From NCBI RefSeq assembly GCF_003416765.1, contig NZ_QSNG01000001.1, forward strand, positions 1,266,742 to 1,330,741: a stretch of 64,000 nucleotides of DNA, in the 5' to 3' direction. The notes beneath the pieces were generated by a model that made no database searches, was not told the DNA's origin, and saw nothing but the letters and a program-made list of their open reading frames with translations. A program made the position numbers and the translations under genes. Shown in pieces: positions 24,857 to 32,805 of the stretch; positions within the stretch are counted from its first letter, which is position 1; every line of letters begins with the position of its first letter. The stretch comes from Paratractidigestivibacter faecalis. GTDB taxonomy: Bacteria; Actinomycetota; Coriobacteriia; Coriobacteriales; Atopobiaceae.

Positions 24857-25096
24857 CTACTCGCCGGTCCTGACGTCGGTGACCTCGACGTTTGCCGCCT
24901 CGTCACGACGGATGGAGAGCTCGTAGCCGCGGACGGTGAGCTCGATGGGGTCACCGAGCGGGGCGACCTTCTTCACGTAGACGTGGGTGCCCTTGGTAAG
25001 GCCCATGTCCATGATGCGGCGCTTGAGGGCGCCCGTGCCGTTGAGCCGGGCGACGGTCGCGCTCTCCCCCACCTTCACGTCCTTCAGAGTTGCCAT
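24857..25096 (-). CDS. feoA: FeoA-domain protein
   Basis: The 79-residue protein is a complete FeoA SH3-like domain: LKDVKVGESATVARLNG, LKRRIMDMGLTKGTHVYVKKVAPLGDP and ELTVRGYELSIRRDEAANV. It binds the cytoplasmic side of FeoB and is needed for Fe2+ uptake. ATG 25096 has AAGGGA upstream, with a GGCGAGAAG copy overlapping the leader (25108-25116). It is the middle gene of feoA-feoA-feoB. Confidence 0.93.
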   Translation of the reverse strand: MATLKDVKVGESATVARLNGTGALKRRIMDMGLTKGTHVYVKKVAPLGDPIELTVRGYELSIRRDEAANVEVTDVRTGE

Positions 25097-25205
25097 CAGA
25101 TCCCTTTCTTCTCGCCGGCGTCGTCGTGCCGGCAACCTGCATGAGCGCGAGGGCCCTGCGGCTCCCGCGCTGAACGACCCGCCGCGGCCGCGGCGAAGTT
25201 GAACC

Positions 25206-25502
25206 CTAGAGGGTGACCATGACGTGGGACGACATGGTGCGGTTGAGCGCCAGGCGGGCGCCCTTGACGCTGACGATGCAGTCGCCGTTGACGCGCGAGA
25301 TGACCTTGACCTCGGCGCCCTCCACAAAGCCGAGCTCCGCGAGGTGCTGGCGCAGCTCCGCGCCGCCGCGGATCTTGGAGACGCGGGCGACCTCGTCCTC
25401 GCCCACCATGCCGAGCGGAAGCTGGCCGCCCACGTGGGCGGGAGCCTGAGCGGACGCGGTCTGCGCGCCAAGGCCCTGCAGGGCCGCTGCCTCAGATGCC
25501 AT
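25206..25502 (-). CDS. feoA: Second FeoA-domain protein with N-terminal extension
   Basis: The 98-residue protein carries a FeoA domain (ELRQHLAELGFVEGAEVKVISRVNGDCIVSV, then GARLALNRTMSSHVMV) preceded by about 35 residues rich in Ala and Gly. Paired FeoA genes before feoB are common; the two may interact with different parts of FeoB. It is the first gene of the feo operon: a promoter and metal-box-like sequences lie directly upstream. ATG 25502 is the only plausible start. Confidence 0.92.
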   Translation of the reverse strand: MASEAAALQGLGAQTASAQAPAHVGGQLPLGMVGEDEVARVSKIRGGAELRQHLAELGFVEGAEVKVISRVNGDCIVSVKGARLALNRTMSSHVMVTL

Positions 25503-25589
25503 TGCTGCCTCCTCCGTTGCCGCCTGGCGGCAGTTTTGAGCCGTCCGCCGGCCATAAGTTGCTGCCTGTTAACTTGTAAGCCGCCAAGT

Positions 25590-25652
25590 AAGATACGACT
25601 AACTCCAAACGGACGCAATAGTTAACCTACGTTTCAGTCAACTTTGCCTAAC
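25590..25652 (-). promoter_or_regulatory. feo operon promoter with metal-box-like operator
   Basis: On the minus strand TTGCGT (25613-25618), a 17-bp spacer and TATCTT (25590-25595) form a reasonable promoter. GTTAACC overlaps the upstream edge (25621) and GTCAACTTTGCCTAAC (25637-25652) matches the metal-box pattern at 13 of 16 positions. Repression by an iron-bound DtxR-type protein is the simplest reading. Confidence 0.5.
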
Positions 25653-25680
25653 TTTTTTGTGCGGCGAGCCGCGACATGAC

Positions 25681-25844
25681 TTGAGCCACGTATTGCGGGT
25701 TTTGGCACGGCTTGGCGCGCCGGGTGCCGCCTTGAGCCACAAAAAGCGGGGTTTGGCACGCCAAACCGTGCCAAACCCCGCAATCCGTGGCTCACCAGCA
25801 AGAAATGCCCTTCTCGCCTGCCAAACCCCACAATCTGTGGCGCA
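25681..25844. repeat. Four-unit '2+2' repeat cluster (GAGCCAC...GGGGTTTGGCACG)
   Basis: Two units in one orientation (from 25681 and 25732, ~51-bp period) are followed by two in the opposite orientation (ending near 25794 and 25844, ~50-bp period). The unit is close to TGAGCCAC-N5-GCGGGGTTTGGCACG. The inner pair makes a long hairpin centred near 25763. This cluster fills most of the gap between the feo promoter and the Cys-rich gene. Confidence 0.8.
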
Positions 25845-25862
25845 GCGTCGGGCGAGAAGGGC
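25807..25862 (-). terminator. Inverted GGCGAGAAG pair after the Cys-rich gene
   Basis: Perfect 12-bp arms (GCCCTTCTCGCC at 25807-25818 with 25851-25862) lie 10 bp beyond the stop of the Cys-rich gene. They enclose the fourth repeat unit. It probably ends that transcript. Confidence 0.55.
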
Positions 25863-25871
25863 TTTGCCCCG

Positions 25872-26045
25872 CTACTTTGCGGCGGCCTTTGCGACGGCCT
25901 TGGTCGGGCGGCCCTTTGCGTCCAGGAGCGAGCGCTGCTGGGGAATGGCCGCGTAGCGCGGGCACATGATGACCTCGACAGCAGTGGTCTGCTTGCACTT
26001 GCACTGGCAGCTCTCGCACAGGTGGTTCACTTGCTCGTCCGCCAT
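25872..26045 (-). CDS. 57-residue Cys-rich protein
   Basis: ATG 26045 is preceded by GAAGGGAGGG. The protein has five cysteines in the first half (CESCQCKCKQ, then VIMCPR) and a basic Ala/Lys tail (TKAVAKAAAK). The CxxCxCxC arrangement could bind zinc, iron or copper. It lacks a signal peptide or membrane segment. It is too short for most gene finders, but the ribosome site, stop and downstream hairpin support it. No family was recognised. It lies between the feo operon and tRNA-Thr. Confidence 0.6.
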   Translation of the reverse strand: MADEQVNHLCESCQCKCKQTTAVEVIMCPRYAAIPQQRSLLDAKGRPTKAVAKAAAK

Positions 26046-26126
26046 GGACCCTCCCTTCGGTATGCTTGACCGGGGCGTTCAAAAAACAAGCCCGAAGACC
26101 TAGGGCCCTCGGACTCGAGAATTCAG

Positions 26127-26202
26127 TGGAGCCGGCAATCGGACTCGAACCGATGACCCCCGCTTTACGAGAGCGGTGCTCTACCAACTGAGCTATGCCG
26201 GC
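26127..26202 (-). tRNA. tRNA-Thr (anticodon CGU)
   Basis: The 76-nt cloverleaf is read on the minus strand. The acceptor stem GCCGGCA pairs with TGCCGGC. The D-loop has AGCTCAGTTGGTAGAGC, the anticodon loop CTCGTAA gives CGU, and the T-arm has GGTTCGAGTCC. The CCA end is encoded. Confidence 0.97.
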
Positions 26203-26312
26203 GTGCGGCTTTTAACATTACAGAAAGTCGCACGGAGTTTCAAGTGCGTTTTTCTTGGCTCGGGTATGACGTGGGGATGCCGTGGCGTGCCGTTCTCGCC
26301 GTCCTTCCCAAT

Positions 26313-26392
26313 ACCGTACAAAATAACGAAAGGCCCTTCTCGCCAACTGGGCAAACGTGGCGAGAAGGGCCTTTCGTTCATCTAAATGCACA
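26313..26392. repeat. TAGCGTACA-type palindromic element, copy 2 (degenerate ends)
   Basis: The element has CCGTACAAAATAACG on the left and TCTAAATGCAC on the right. The inner arms (AAAGGCCCTTCTCGCC and its complement) are perfect around an AACTGGGCAAACGT loop. The rest of the 26203-26445 gap holds another GGCGAGAAG copy at 26411 and nothing else recognised. Confidence 0.8.
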
Positions 26393-26445
26393 CTCCGCGG
26401 CCCAAGGCCCGGCGAGAAGTGCCCGGCGCTCCGAGCCACCCTCCC

Positions 26446-27636
26446 CTACAGCATGCGCAGCACGCCGCGGACCAGGCGCTCGAAGTCCTCGGAGTGGGCC
26501 TCGGCGGCGGCGCGGACGCTCTCGTGCGTGACGTCGGCGGCGCCGGACTCGTTGGCGGCAAGCGTCAGGCCCAGGACGTTCATGTCGAGCGCCTTGGCCA
26601 TGATGACCTCGCACACCGTGGACATGCCCACGTAGGAGACGCCCAGCGTGCGCAGGGCGGCAACCTCGGCCGGGGTCTCAAAGCAGGGGCCCAGCACGCC
26701 GGCGTAGACGCCCTCCTCAACGGCAATGCCCAGGTCGTCGGCCACGCCGCGGGCAACGGTGCGCAGGTAGGGCGAGTAGGCGTCGTTCATGTCGACGAAC
26801 GGGGTCTCCACGTCGCGCAGCTCCTCCCACTCGGCAAGGGGGTTCCTGCCGGTGAGGTTGATCTGGTCGGTCAGGATGCCCAGGCCCGTGTGCGCGCAGC
26901 CCGGCACGGCGCCCGTGGCGCACGCGAAGATGATGTCGCGGCAGCCCAGACGGTGGGCGTGACGCACCAGCGCGGTGACCTCGGCGGCACTGAAGCCCTG
27001 GTAGAGGTGGATGCGACCCGGGTAGACCACCACCGGCACGTCGTCGATGGTGCCAACGGTTGCCTCGAAGACGTGGCCGCTCACGGGGTTTGCCGCGGCC
27101 GGGAAGCCCTCGATGTCGTGGTAGTCAATGCGCCGCACGGGCTTGACCAGGCTTCCCAGGTGCCCCAGGCCCGTCCCCAGGACGATGGCGACGGGATTCT
27201 CCACAGACGGCTTGCAGGCCTTGACGACGTCCTCGGTGACCACGCAGATCCCCTCCTTCTTGAGCCGGGCGGCAAGCGTGCCGTCCCCGGCGGTGAGCGT
27301 ACCGGAATAGGTCCCATCGTAGATGAGATTCACCCCACATGACGGGCTCTTTGCCTTGAGTACGGCCAACGAGACCCGTGAGCGTAGCACGCGGTCCCGG
27401 CACGCGTCGGAGCCCCGCGCAAACTCGGCCGTCACGTCCCGCCCGTCGGACAGAAAGACGCGTCCCTCTCGCTGCTCCGCGGGAGGCCTCGGTACGGGAA
27501 GCCCCGCGGCCCCTTCGGGGCACACGGGGCATACGTCGACCTTTCCCGCGAGGGACATGACCTCGGGCACCGGCTTGGACCCGCCGTCGTAGCGGACGGG
27601 CTGACCCAGCAGGCACCGGCTTATGGCCACCCTCAT
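26446..27636 (-). CDS. DUF523-purine nucleoside phosphorylase fusion
   Basis: Residues 1-130 are a DUF523 domain: SRCLLGQPVRYDGG, CPVCPEGAAGLPVPRPP and LKAKSPSCG, with its conserved cysteines. From about residue 145 there is a full trimeric-type purine nucleoside phosphorylase: VLGTGLGHLG, YPGRIHLYQGFSA (phosphate/purine loop), GPCFETPAEVAALR and YVGMSTVCEVIMAKALDM. The second half splits purine nucleosides with phosphate for salvage. The first half has no firm function. The fusion suggests the DUF523 part works on a related substrate. ATG 27636 is 12 bp after the preceding gene's stop, so they overlap in transcription. Confidence 0.88.
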   Translation of the reverse strand: MRVAISRCLLGQPVRYDGGSKPVPEVMSLAGKVDVCPVCPEGAAGLPVPRPPAEQREGRVFLSDGRDVTAEFARGSDACRDRVLRSRVSLAVLKAKSPSCGVNLIYDGTYSGTLTAGDGTLAARLKKEGICVVTEDVVKACKPSVENPVAIVLGTGLGHLGSLVKPVRRIDYHDIEGFPAAANPVSGHVFEATVGTIDDVPVVVYPGRIHLYQGFSAAEVTALVRHAHRLGCRDIIFACATGAVPGCAHTGLGILTDQINLTGRNPLAEWEELRDVETPFVDMNDAYSPYLRTVARGVADDLGIAVEEGVYAGVLGPCFETPAEVAALRTLGVSYVGMSTVCEVIMAKALDMNVLGLTLAANESGAADVTHESVRAAAEAHSEDFERLVRGVLRML

Positions 27637-27648
27637 CGCAAGCGCCTC

Positions 27649-28596
27649 CTAGACGGCCAGCGAGCCGAGCTGAATGCTGGCGTTGGACAGCAGCGAGTTC
27701 ACGTACGTGGTCCACTGGCTGTTGTAGTCGCTGTAGGCCGTGCTGTATTTGCTGTAGGCAACGTAGTAGGCAGCCTGAGCGGCGGCGTAGGTTGCGGAGT
27801 CGTTGGAGATCTCGTAGCTGGAGAGGGCGTTGTAGTAGTCGCCGTCGGTACGGGCCCAGGTGTTGTTGGCGGAGTCCCACTCGTCGCCGGCAAGGCCGAT
27901 GATGTAGCTGGCGTAGTCGGCCGTGGGGGTGTCCTGCTGGCCCTCGGCGGGCTCGGTGGGCTTGGTGGGCTGCTCGGGCAGGGTGGCCGTGACCACGGAG
28001 TCGCGCAGCTTGGACATCATGCAGGAGTCGGAGATGGTCTGCTTGGCCGTGTCCTCGTCGATGCCGTACTTGCTGGCGATGGTGGCGTAGTCGTCGGTCT
28101 GGAACATCTGGTTGGCGTAGGCGGAGAGGTCATCGTCGGTGACGGAGATGCCCTGGTCCTTGGCCGCCTGCAGCACGATGGCGTTGCGGGCGTAGGAGAC
28201 CACGTCGTCGGCTACGGGCACGTTGTAGGTGCCGTCGCTGTTGGCGGCGGAGTCAACGCTCTTGCTCTGGGAGATCACCTGGCGGGCCGTCACGTCGACG
28301 GTCTTGCCGTTGTAGGTGTAGGTGGCAATGGTGCTGTCGAGCTGGTCGCCCGTGAGCGTGGTCTTGCCGGAAAGCGAGATGGAGCTGCCGCCGCCCAGCA
28401 GGAAGTGGCCGCACAGGACGCCCACGACCAGCGCCGCCACGGCGATGGCCACCCACGCGGGGGTGGGAAGCGCGGCGTCGGCGCCCTTGTGCGCGGCGTC
28501 GGCCTTGGGGGCCTGGCTGGCCTTGGCGCCCTTCTCGGCCTTTGCCTCAGCGGCCACGGGCGCCACCTCGGTCTTCTCGTCGTTCTTGTCTGCCAT
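27649..28596 (-). CDS. Membrane-anchored SurA/PrsA-N-like protein
   Basis: The 315-residue protein starts with a 45-residue Lys/Ala-rich cytoplasmic part, then one membrane anchor (WVAIAVAALVVGVLCGHFLL). The extracellular domain (RNAIVLQAAKDQGISVTDDDLSAY, IASKYGIDEDTAKQTISDSC) resembles the SurA N-terminal chaperone helices. No parvulin-type isomerase domain follows; instead the C-terminus is rich in Tyr/Ser/Ala. A role in handling exported proteins is possible. It precedes the DUF523-PNP gene closely. ATG 28596 has AGAGGTG upstream. Confidence 0.65.
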   Translation of the reverse strand: MADKNDEKTEVAPVAAEAKAEKGAKASQAPKADAAHKGADAALPTPAWVAIAVAALVVGVLCGHFLLGGGSSISLSGKTTLTGDQLDSTIATYTYNGKTVDVTARQVISQSKSVDSAANSDGTYNVPVADDVVSYARNAIVLQAAKDQGISVTDDDLSAYANQMFQTDDYATIASKYGIDEDTAKQTISDSCMMSKLRDSVVTATLPEQPTKPTEPAEGQQDTPTADYASYIIGLAGDEWDSANNTWARTDGDYYNALSSYEISNDSATYAAAQAAYYVAYSKYSTAYSDYNSQWTTYVNSLLSNASIQLGSLAV

Positions 28597-28658
28597 AGAA
28601 TCACCTCTCGTTGTGGGCGCACGGACGCCCTGGGTCAGGTTCCAAATGCAAAATGCTA

Positions 28659-28684
28659 CCGCCCCCGCGAGGCTGCGGGGGCGG
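28659..28684 (-). terminator. GC hairpin between the HEAT-like gene and the membrane-anchored protein gene
   Basis: CCGCCCCCGC and its complement form a 10-bp stem with a 6-nt loop, followed on the minus strand by TAGCATTTTGC. It lies 33 bp beyond the HEAT-like gene stop. Confidence 0.6.
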
Positions 28685-28716
28685 CGTCAAAGGACTCCCT
28701 CAGAGAGCGCAGAAAC

Positions 28717-29298
28717 CTATTCGCAAGCTTGAATGATCTGCGCCGAGAAGCTCTTGACGTAGCTCGCGCCGTTCTCGGCGTCGAACTTCAGGCGCTCCGC
28801 CAGGGCCGCCTTGGTGGCCGCGGAGGCAGCGCCCTGCACGAAGGCCAGGAGGGCGACGAGCATGTCGCGGTACTCGGGGTCGCCGTGGTAGCACTGGATG
28901 GCCTCGTCCAGAAGCGGCCAGACCTGGTCGGAGCGCTCCTCGGAGGTGGCGCCAAAGCGGCAGAGGAAGACGAAGCCGGCCAGGCGCACGGGGGCGGAGT
29001 CCTCGTCAAAGAGGCCGGTCTCGGCCGCCTCGAAGGCGGGGGCGACCTCGTCGGCGTGCTCGTCCACCAGGGCGGTCAGCGCGTCCAGGACCTCCCAGCG
29101 CGTCTGCGCCTCGGGACGCTCGAGGGCGTCCATCAGGGAGCCGACGAAGGGCGTGACCATGCTGGCGTCTGTGTGCGCGACGGTGGCGATCTTGTGGGCC
29201 ACCTCCTGGCGGCGACGGCGGCTGGAGCCCGCGAGCTCCTCCACGAGAATGCGCATCTGCGCGAGCCTTGCCTCCTGGTCGTTGGCGGAGTTTGCCAT
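28717..29298 (-). CDS. HEAT-repeat-like helical protein
   Basis: The 193-residue protein is all alpha-helical with repeated helix pairs (SRRRRQEVAHKIATVAHTD, TRWEVLDALTALVDEHADEV, APVRLAGFVFLCRFG, YRDMLVALLAFVQGAAS), as in HEAT-type scaffolds. No catalytic motif was seen. It probably binds another protein. It stands alone with a hairpin downstream. ATG 29298 is the clear start. Confidence 0.65.
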   Translation of the reverse strand: MANSANDQEARLAQMRILVEELAGSSRRRRQEVAHKIATVAHTDASMVTPFVGSLMDALERPEAQTRWEVLDALTALVDEHADEVAPAFEAAETGLFDEDSAPVRLAGFVFLCRFGATSEERSDQVWPLLDEAIQCYHGDPEYRDMLVALLAFVQGAASAATKAALAERLKFDAENGASYVKSFSAQIIQACE

Positions 29299-29418
29299 GT
29301 TGCGATTCCTCTCTGTCTTGCGTCCGCGCGGGCCCTGGCAAGAACGCGCCAGAGGCCCGCGATGAGTTACCCGATTGGTGCCGCCGGCCCCGTGCCCGGC
29401 GCGGCGAGAAACCCGTCC

Positions 29419-29865
29419 CTACTTGCGCGGGCTGCCCTGCCCCTTTGAGGCCGGCCCGTCCTGCTGCACGCTGATGAACTCGGGCTCCGGCGTGCCGTCC
29501 CTGCGCGCGCGGCGAACGGCCTCGGCGCGCTTTCCGTCCTTGGCGCGCCTCAGCTGGTCCTTGTTGGCGCGGAAGGTCTTGTCGACGAACTTCCACGGGC
29601 CCACGGACTCGCCGAAGCCCAGCTTGAGGCCGGCGACGGCACCGGCCATGAGGCCGATGACCAGGCCCATGAGCACGGAGAGCCCCGTCACCAGGACCAC
29701 GCTGGAGGCAAGCGCGCCCACCAGGAGCACGCCGGCGTTGGCGAGCCCGTACTCGCGCTTGGTGACGCAGCGGCGAGAAAGCTCGTCTCCCAGGCCCACG
29801 CCCGACACGATGCCAAACAGGAAGAGCACGAGCGCCATGACGGCTACGGCAAAGCCGGCGTCCAC
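29419..29865 (-). CDS. Membrane protein with charged C-terminal tail, unknown function
   Basis: The 148-residue protein has three hydrophobic segments (around residues 5-25, 43-62 and 65-85), followed by a basic, Arg/Lys-rich cytoplasmic tail. No family was recognised. GTG 29865 begins 3 bp after the dehydrogenase stop, so it is probably translated from the same mRNA; ATG 29838 is an alternative start that keeps the first membrane segment. Confidence 0.6.
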   Translation of the reverse strand: MDAGFAVAVMALVLFLFGIVSGVGLGDELSRRCVTKREYGLANAGVLLVGALASSVVLVTGLSVLMGLVIGLMAGAVAGLKLGFGESVGPWKFVDKTFRANKDQLRRAKDGKRAEAVRRARRDGTPEPEFISVQQDGPASKGQGSPRK

Positions 29866-29868
29866 GCG

Positions 29869-30921
29869 CTACGCCTCCTCGTGGTGGTGGCAGCAGCCGC
29901 CCTCGCCGTGGCCGTGGCCCTCGCCGTGGCCTCCGCAGCAGCCGCCCTCGCCGTGCTCGTGGCCGCAGCCGCAGCCGTCGCCGGCGCCGTAGTCCTCGGG
30001 GTTGAGCAGCGACCAGTCAAGGCCGGCCGCGGCGCCTGTGGCCTCGTCGGAGTAGAGCAGCGAGAGGGCCTGGGTGCCCATGCGGGAGCCGCCAATCTGG
30101 CAGAGCATGTCAAACAGGGTGAAGGCGGTCTCCGCACCCGGCATGGCCACGTCCAGGTCCTCGGCGCGCTGGAGCGCCAGGGCGATGTCCTTGCGCAGGT
30201 GCTCCACCATGAAGCCGGGCTTGTAGTCGCCGTCCAGGGCCTTGGGGGCAAGCGCCTTGGAGGCGCCGGAGCCACCCGTGCCGTTGGCCATGAGCTCGAG
30301 CACCTGGCGCTGGTCGATGCCGGCCTGCTCGGCCAGGGCAAGCGCGTCGGCGTAGCCCACCATGCAGGAGGCCAGGCTCACCTGGTTGCAGAGCTTGGCC
30401 GTCTGGCCGCCGCCCGGCTGGTCGAAGTACATGACCTTTGCCGAGAAGGTCTCCAGGATGGGCAGCACGGGGGCCGTCTCCTCCTCGGTGGCGCCCACGA
30501 TGAGCGTGAGGGTGCCGTCCTCGGCGCCCTTCTGGCCACCGGTGACCGGGCAGTCGAAGGCGTGCTTGTCCTCGACCTCGGCGGCGTCGTGGATGTCGCG
30601 GGCGAGCTGCGGGGAGCTCGTGGTGAGGTCGATGAGCCAGGCGCCGCGCTTGGCCACGCGGATGAGTCCGTCGGTGGACAGGTAGACGTCCTCGACGTCG
30701 GTGGGATAGCCCACCATGGTGAAGACGACGTCGGCGTCCTTGGCGGCCTCGGCGGGGGTGTCCGCCCACTTGGCGCCGCGAGCCAGAAGGCCCTCGGCCT
30801 TGGCCTTGGTGCGGTTGGTCACCGTGACGTCGTAGCCGGCGTCCAGGATGTGGCCCGCGATGGCCGAGCCCATGATGCCGGTGCCGACGAAGGCGATCTT
30901 GCTGTGGGAGTTGACGGGCAT
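29869..30921 (-). CDS. 3-hydroxyisobutyrate dehydrogenase-family NAD(P)-dependent reductase with His/Cys tail
   Basis: The N-terminal Rossmann domain (VGTGIMGSAIAGHILDAGYDVTVTNRT) and FDCPVTGGQKGAEDG, GQTAKLCNQ (catalytic Lys region) and a helical C-terminal domain identify the beta-hydroxyacid dehydrogenase family, which includes tartronate semialdehyde reductases. The natural family ends near residue 310. Here about 35 extra residues follow, almost all Gly, His, Cys and Glu (GCGCGHEHG, GGCCGGHGEG, CCHHHEEA). That tail is a strong metal-chelating sequence. ATG 30921 was chosen for its AAAGGA site; an upstream ATG at 30951 is in frame but weaker. The exact substrate is unknown. Confidence 0.83.
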   Translation of the reverse strand: MPVNSHSKIAFVGTGIMGSAIAGHILDAGYDVTVTNRTKAKAEGLLARGAKWADTPAEAAKDADVVFTMVGYPTDVEDVYLSTDGLIRVAKRGAWLIDLTTSSPQLARDIHDAAEVEDKHAFDCPVTGGQKGAEDGTLTLIVGATEEETAPVLPILETFSAKVMYFDQPGGGQTAKLCNQVSLASCMVGYADALALAEQAGIDQRQVLELMANGTGGSGASKALAPKALDGDYKPGFMVEHLRKDIALALQRAEDLDVAMPGAETAFTLFDMLCQIGGSRMGTQALSLLYSDEATGAAAGLDWSLLNPEDYGAGDGCGCGHEHGEGGCCGGHGEGHGHGEGGCCHHHEEA

Positions 30922-30989
30922 AGAGGTCCTTTCTTCATGCGGCATGCCGCCCCGGCAGGCGTCGGGGCGGCATGTTCTCTTCTGTGCTT

Positions 30990-32048
30990 CTAGTTGGCGG
31001 ACTCGTCCCTCTTGCCGCGCACCCTGCGGGCGATGCGGTCCGTGAAGGAGAGGCTCTCGCGGCGGTCCTTGCCCCAGAAGACAAGGGCGACCATGCCGGG
31101 GCCCACGTGGGCGCCGATGACCGGCGAGACGGAGCTGTAGATCACGGGGACGTCCGCGCAGCCGGGCTCCTTGCGGAGCTGGTCGACAAGCCACTTGGCG
31201 TCCTTCTCGGCGTCTGCGGAGACCACGCCGATGGGAAGGGGCGTGCCGCCGAGGTCTTCCTCGGAGAGGTGGTTGGCCTTGAAGTCCGCCAGGATGGCGC
31301 GCAGGGCCTTCTTGCGGCCGCGGCACATGCCGCGCAGCGTGAGGGCGCCGTTGAGGTCGTAGGAGAGCTCGGGCTTGATGTCCAGCTTGCCGCCGACGGT
31401 GGCCGCCGCGGGCGGGATGCGGCCGCCGCGGGCCAGGGCGTCAAAGGAGTCCAGGGTGAAGTAGCCCTGGATGTAGTAGCGGGCCTCCTCGACCCACTCC
31501 ACCAGCTCCTTTGCGGAAAGGCCGTTGCCGGCCTGGTGGACGGCCTCAATGGCAAGGAGCTCTGCCGCCGCGGAGGGGCAGAGGTTGTCCACCACGTAGA
31601 GCTCGAAGTCTGGGTACTTCTCGCGGATCATGTCGGCGGCCTGGCGGGCGGCGTCCACGGAGGACGAGAGGCCGCGCGTGAAGGCCAGGTAGACGGTGGG
31701 CGCGCCCTTCTGGGCCGCGCGCTCGAAGACCTCCAGGTAGTGGCCGGGGGTCACGGCGGCGGTGGTGGCCACCTCGCCGGCGCGCATGCGCTCGTAGAAG
31801 TCGTGCGGGCTCATGGACTTCCAGAAGTCATCGGCGTGCTCCTGGCCGCCCATGACAAACGAGAAGCTCACGACCTCCACGCCGAGGGCCTCCACGACCT
31901 CCGGCGCAAAGTCCGCGCACGAGTCCACAATGATGTTGACGTTTGCCTTGTTGTGATAAGCGCGGCCCAGGCGCGCAGCCTCCTGCGACGCCTGGGCGTT
32001 GGCGTTCTCTTCTGTCTTGGTCAGATCCTCGGACAAGGATTCTCCCAA
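30990..32048 (-). CDS. DegV-family fatty-acid-binding protein
   Basis: After a 35-residue acidic leader the protein shows the DegV fold: NIIVDSCADFAPEVVEALG, YLAFTRGLSSSVDAAR, YVVDNLCPSAAAEL, LDSFDALARGGRIPPAAA and GAHVGPGMVALVFWG at the end. DegV proteins bind a fatty acid; as FakB they present it to the kinase FakA. The TTG at 32048 abuts the hpf stop, and a second TTG at 32036 has a better ribosome site (GGGAG). Translation is probably coupled to hpf. Confidence 0.88.
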   Translation of the reverse strand: MGESLSEDLTKTEENANAQASQEAARLGRAYHNKANVNIIVDSCADFAPEVVEALGVEVVSFSFVMGGQEHADDFWKSMSPHDFYERMRAGEVATTAAVTPGHYLEVFERAAQKGAPTVYLAFTRGLSSSVDAARQAADMIREKYPDFELYVVDNLCPSAAAELLAIEAVHQAGNGLSAKELVEWVEEARYYIQGYFTLDSFDALARGGRIPPAAATVGGKLDIKPELSYDLNGALTLRGMCRGRKKALRAILADFKANHLSEEDLGGTPLPIGVVSADAEKDAKWLVDQLRKEPGCADVPVIYSSVSPVIGAHVGPGMVALVFWGKDRRESLSFTDRIARRVRGKRDESAN

Positions 32049-32633
32049 CTACTCGTTCTCTTCGATCCTAGGCTTAATAATGCCATACCCACCGTTTTTG
32101 CGGTGGTAGATGACGTTGGTGAGGCCCGTCGTGGCGTTGATGAACACAAAGAAGTCATGCCCGAGCAGGTCAGTCTGGACGAGCGCCTCCTCCTCCGTCA
32201 TGGGCTTGAGGTCGATGTACTTCTCGCGGACGAGCTGGTCGTCCTCCTCCTCGGGAGCGGACTCGATGAGGCTGGCGAGGTCCTCCCCGGTTGCGGCGGG
32301 GACGGGGGCCGCCTGGGCACGCTGACGGCGGTCGATGACGCGGGTCTTGTACTTGCGCAGCTGGCGGGTGACCTTCTCGGCGGCCTCGTCGATGGCGGCG
32401 TACATGTCGTCGGAGGTGGCCACGACGCGGACCACGTTGTCGCGGACGAAGACGGTGACCTCGCAGGCCTTGCGCTCGGGGTTGGACGGGTTCTTGTCCA
32501 CGCGCAGGACGACGTCGCAGCTCATGGGCTTGATGTCAAATACCTTGAGGGCTCCCCCGACCTTGGCCTCGACGTGATCGCGCAGGGCGTCGGAAACGCT
32601 GACCTTGCGGCCGGAGATCTTGATGTCCACCAT
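32049..32633 (-). CDS. hpf: Long-form ribosome hibernation promoting factor (HPF/RaiA)
   Basis: The 194-residue protein has the N-terminal S30AE/RaiA domain (DIKISGRKVSVSDALRDHVEAKV, VRVVATSDDMYAAIDEAAEKVTRQLRKYK). A variable linker and the C-terminal dimerisation domain of long HPF (IDLKPMTEEEALVQTDLLGHDFFVF, GLTNVIYHRKNGGYGIIKP) follow. It pairs 70S ribosomes into inactive 100S dimers in stationary phase. ATG 32633 has TAGGAGG upstream. The degV gene follows directly. A structured RNA candidate and comFC lie further upstream, an arrangement known for raiA loci. Confidence 0.94.
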   Translation of the reverse strand: MVDIKISGRKVSVSDALRDHVEAKVGGALKVFDIKPMSCDVVLRVDKNPSNPERKACEVTVFVRDNVVRVVATSDDMYAAIDEAAEKVTRQLRKYKTRVIDRRQRAQAAPVPAATGEDLASLIESAPEEEDDQLVREKYIDLKPMTEEEALVQTDLLGHDFFVFINATTGLTNVIYHRKNGGYGIIKPRIEENE

Positions 32634-32709
32634 AGATGCCTCCTAAAAACGGTTGCAGATCGCGAACCCGCGGCTGCCAAGGCGGGCGCCGCGTACCTCT
32701 CTCTTACCC

Positions 32710-32738
32710 AAAAAGGGCGCCCGCCGGCGTCGGGCGCC
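32710..32738 (-). terminator. Intrinsic terminator after the solute-binding protein gene
   Basis: GGCGCCCG and CGGGCGCC form an 8-bp stem with a short loop, followed on the minus strand by CTTTTT. It lies 68 bp beyond the stop of the binding-protein gene, upstream of hpf. Confidence 0.75.
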
Positions 32739-32805
32739 TGGCGGGCGGCGGCCGAGCGGGGCGTATTGCTCGGCGGACGGGTCTTTTGGCAACGCGCGTC
32801 TGCGG

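Noticed and set aside
25681-25844. Possible CRISPR array
   Set aside because: Only four units, in two orientations, with similar rather than unique spacers and no cas genes.
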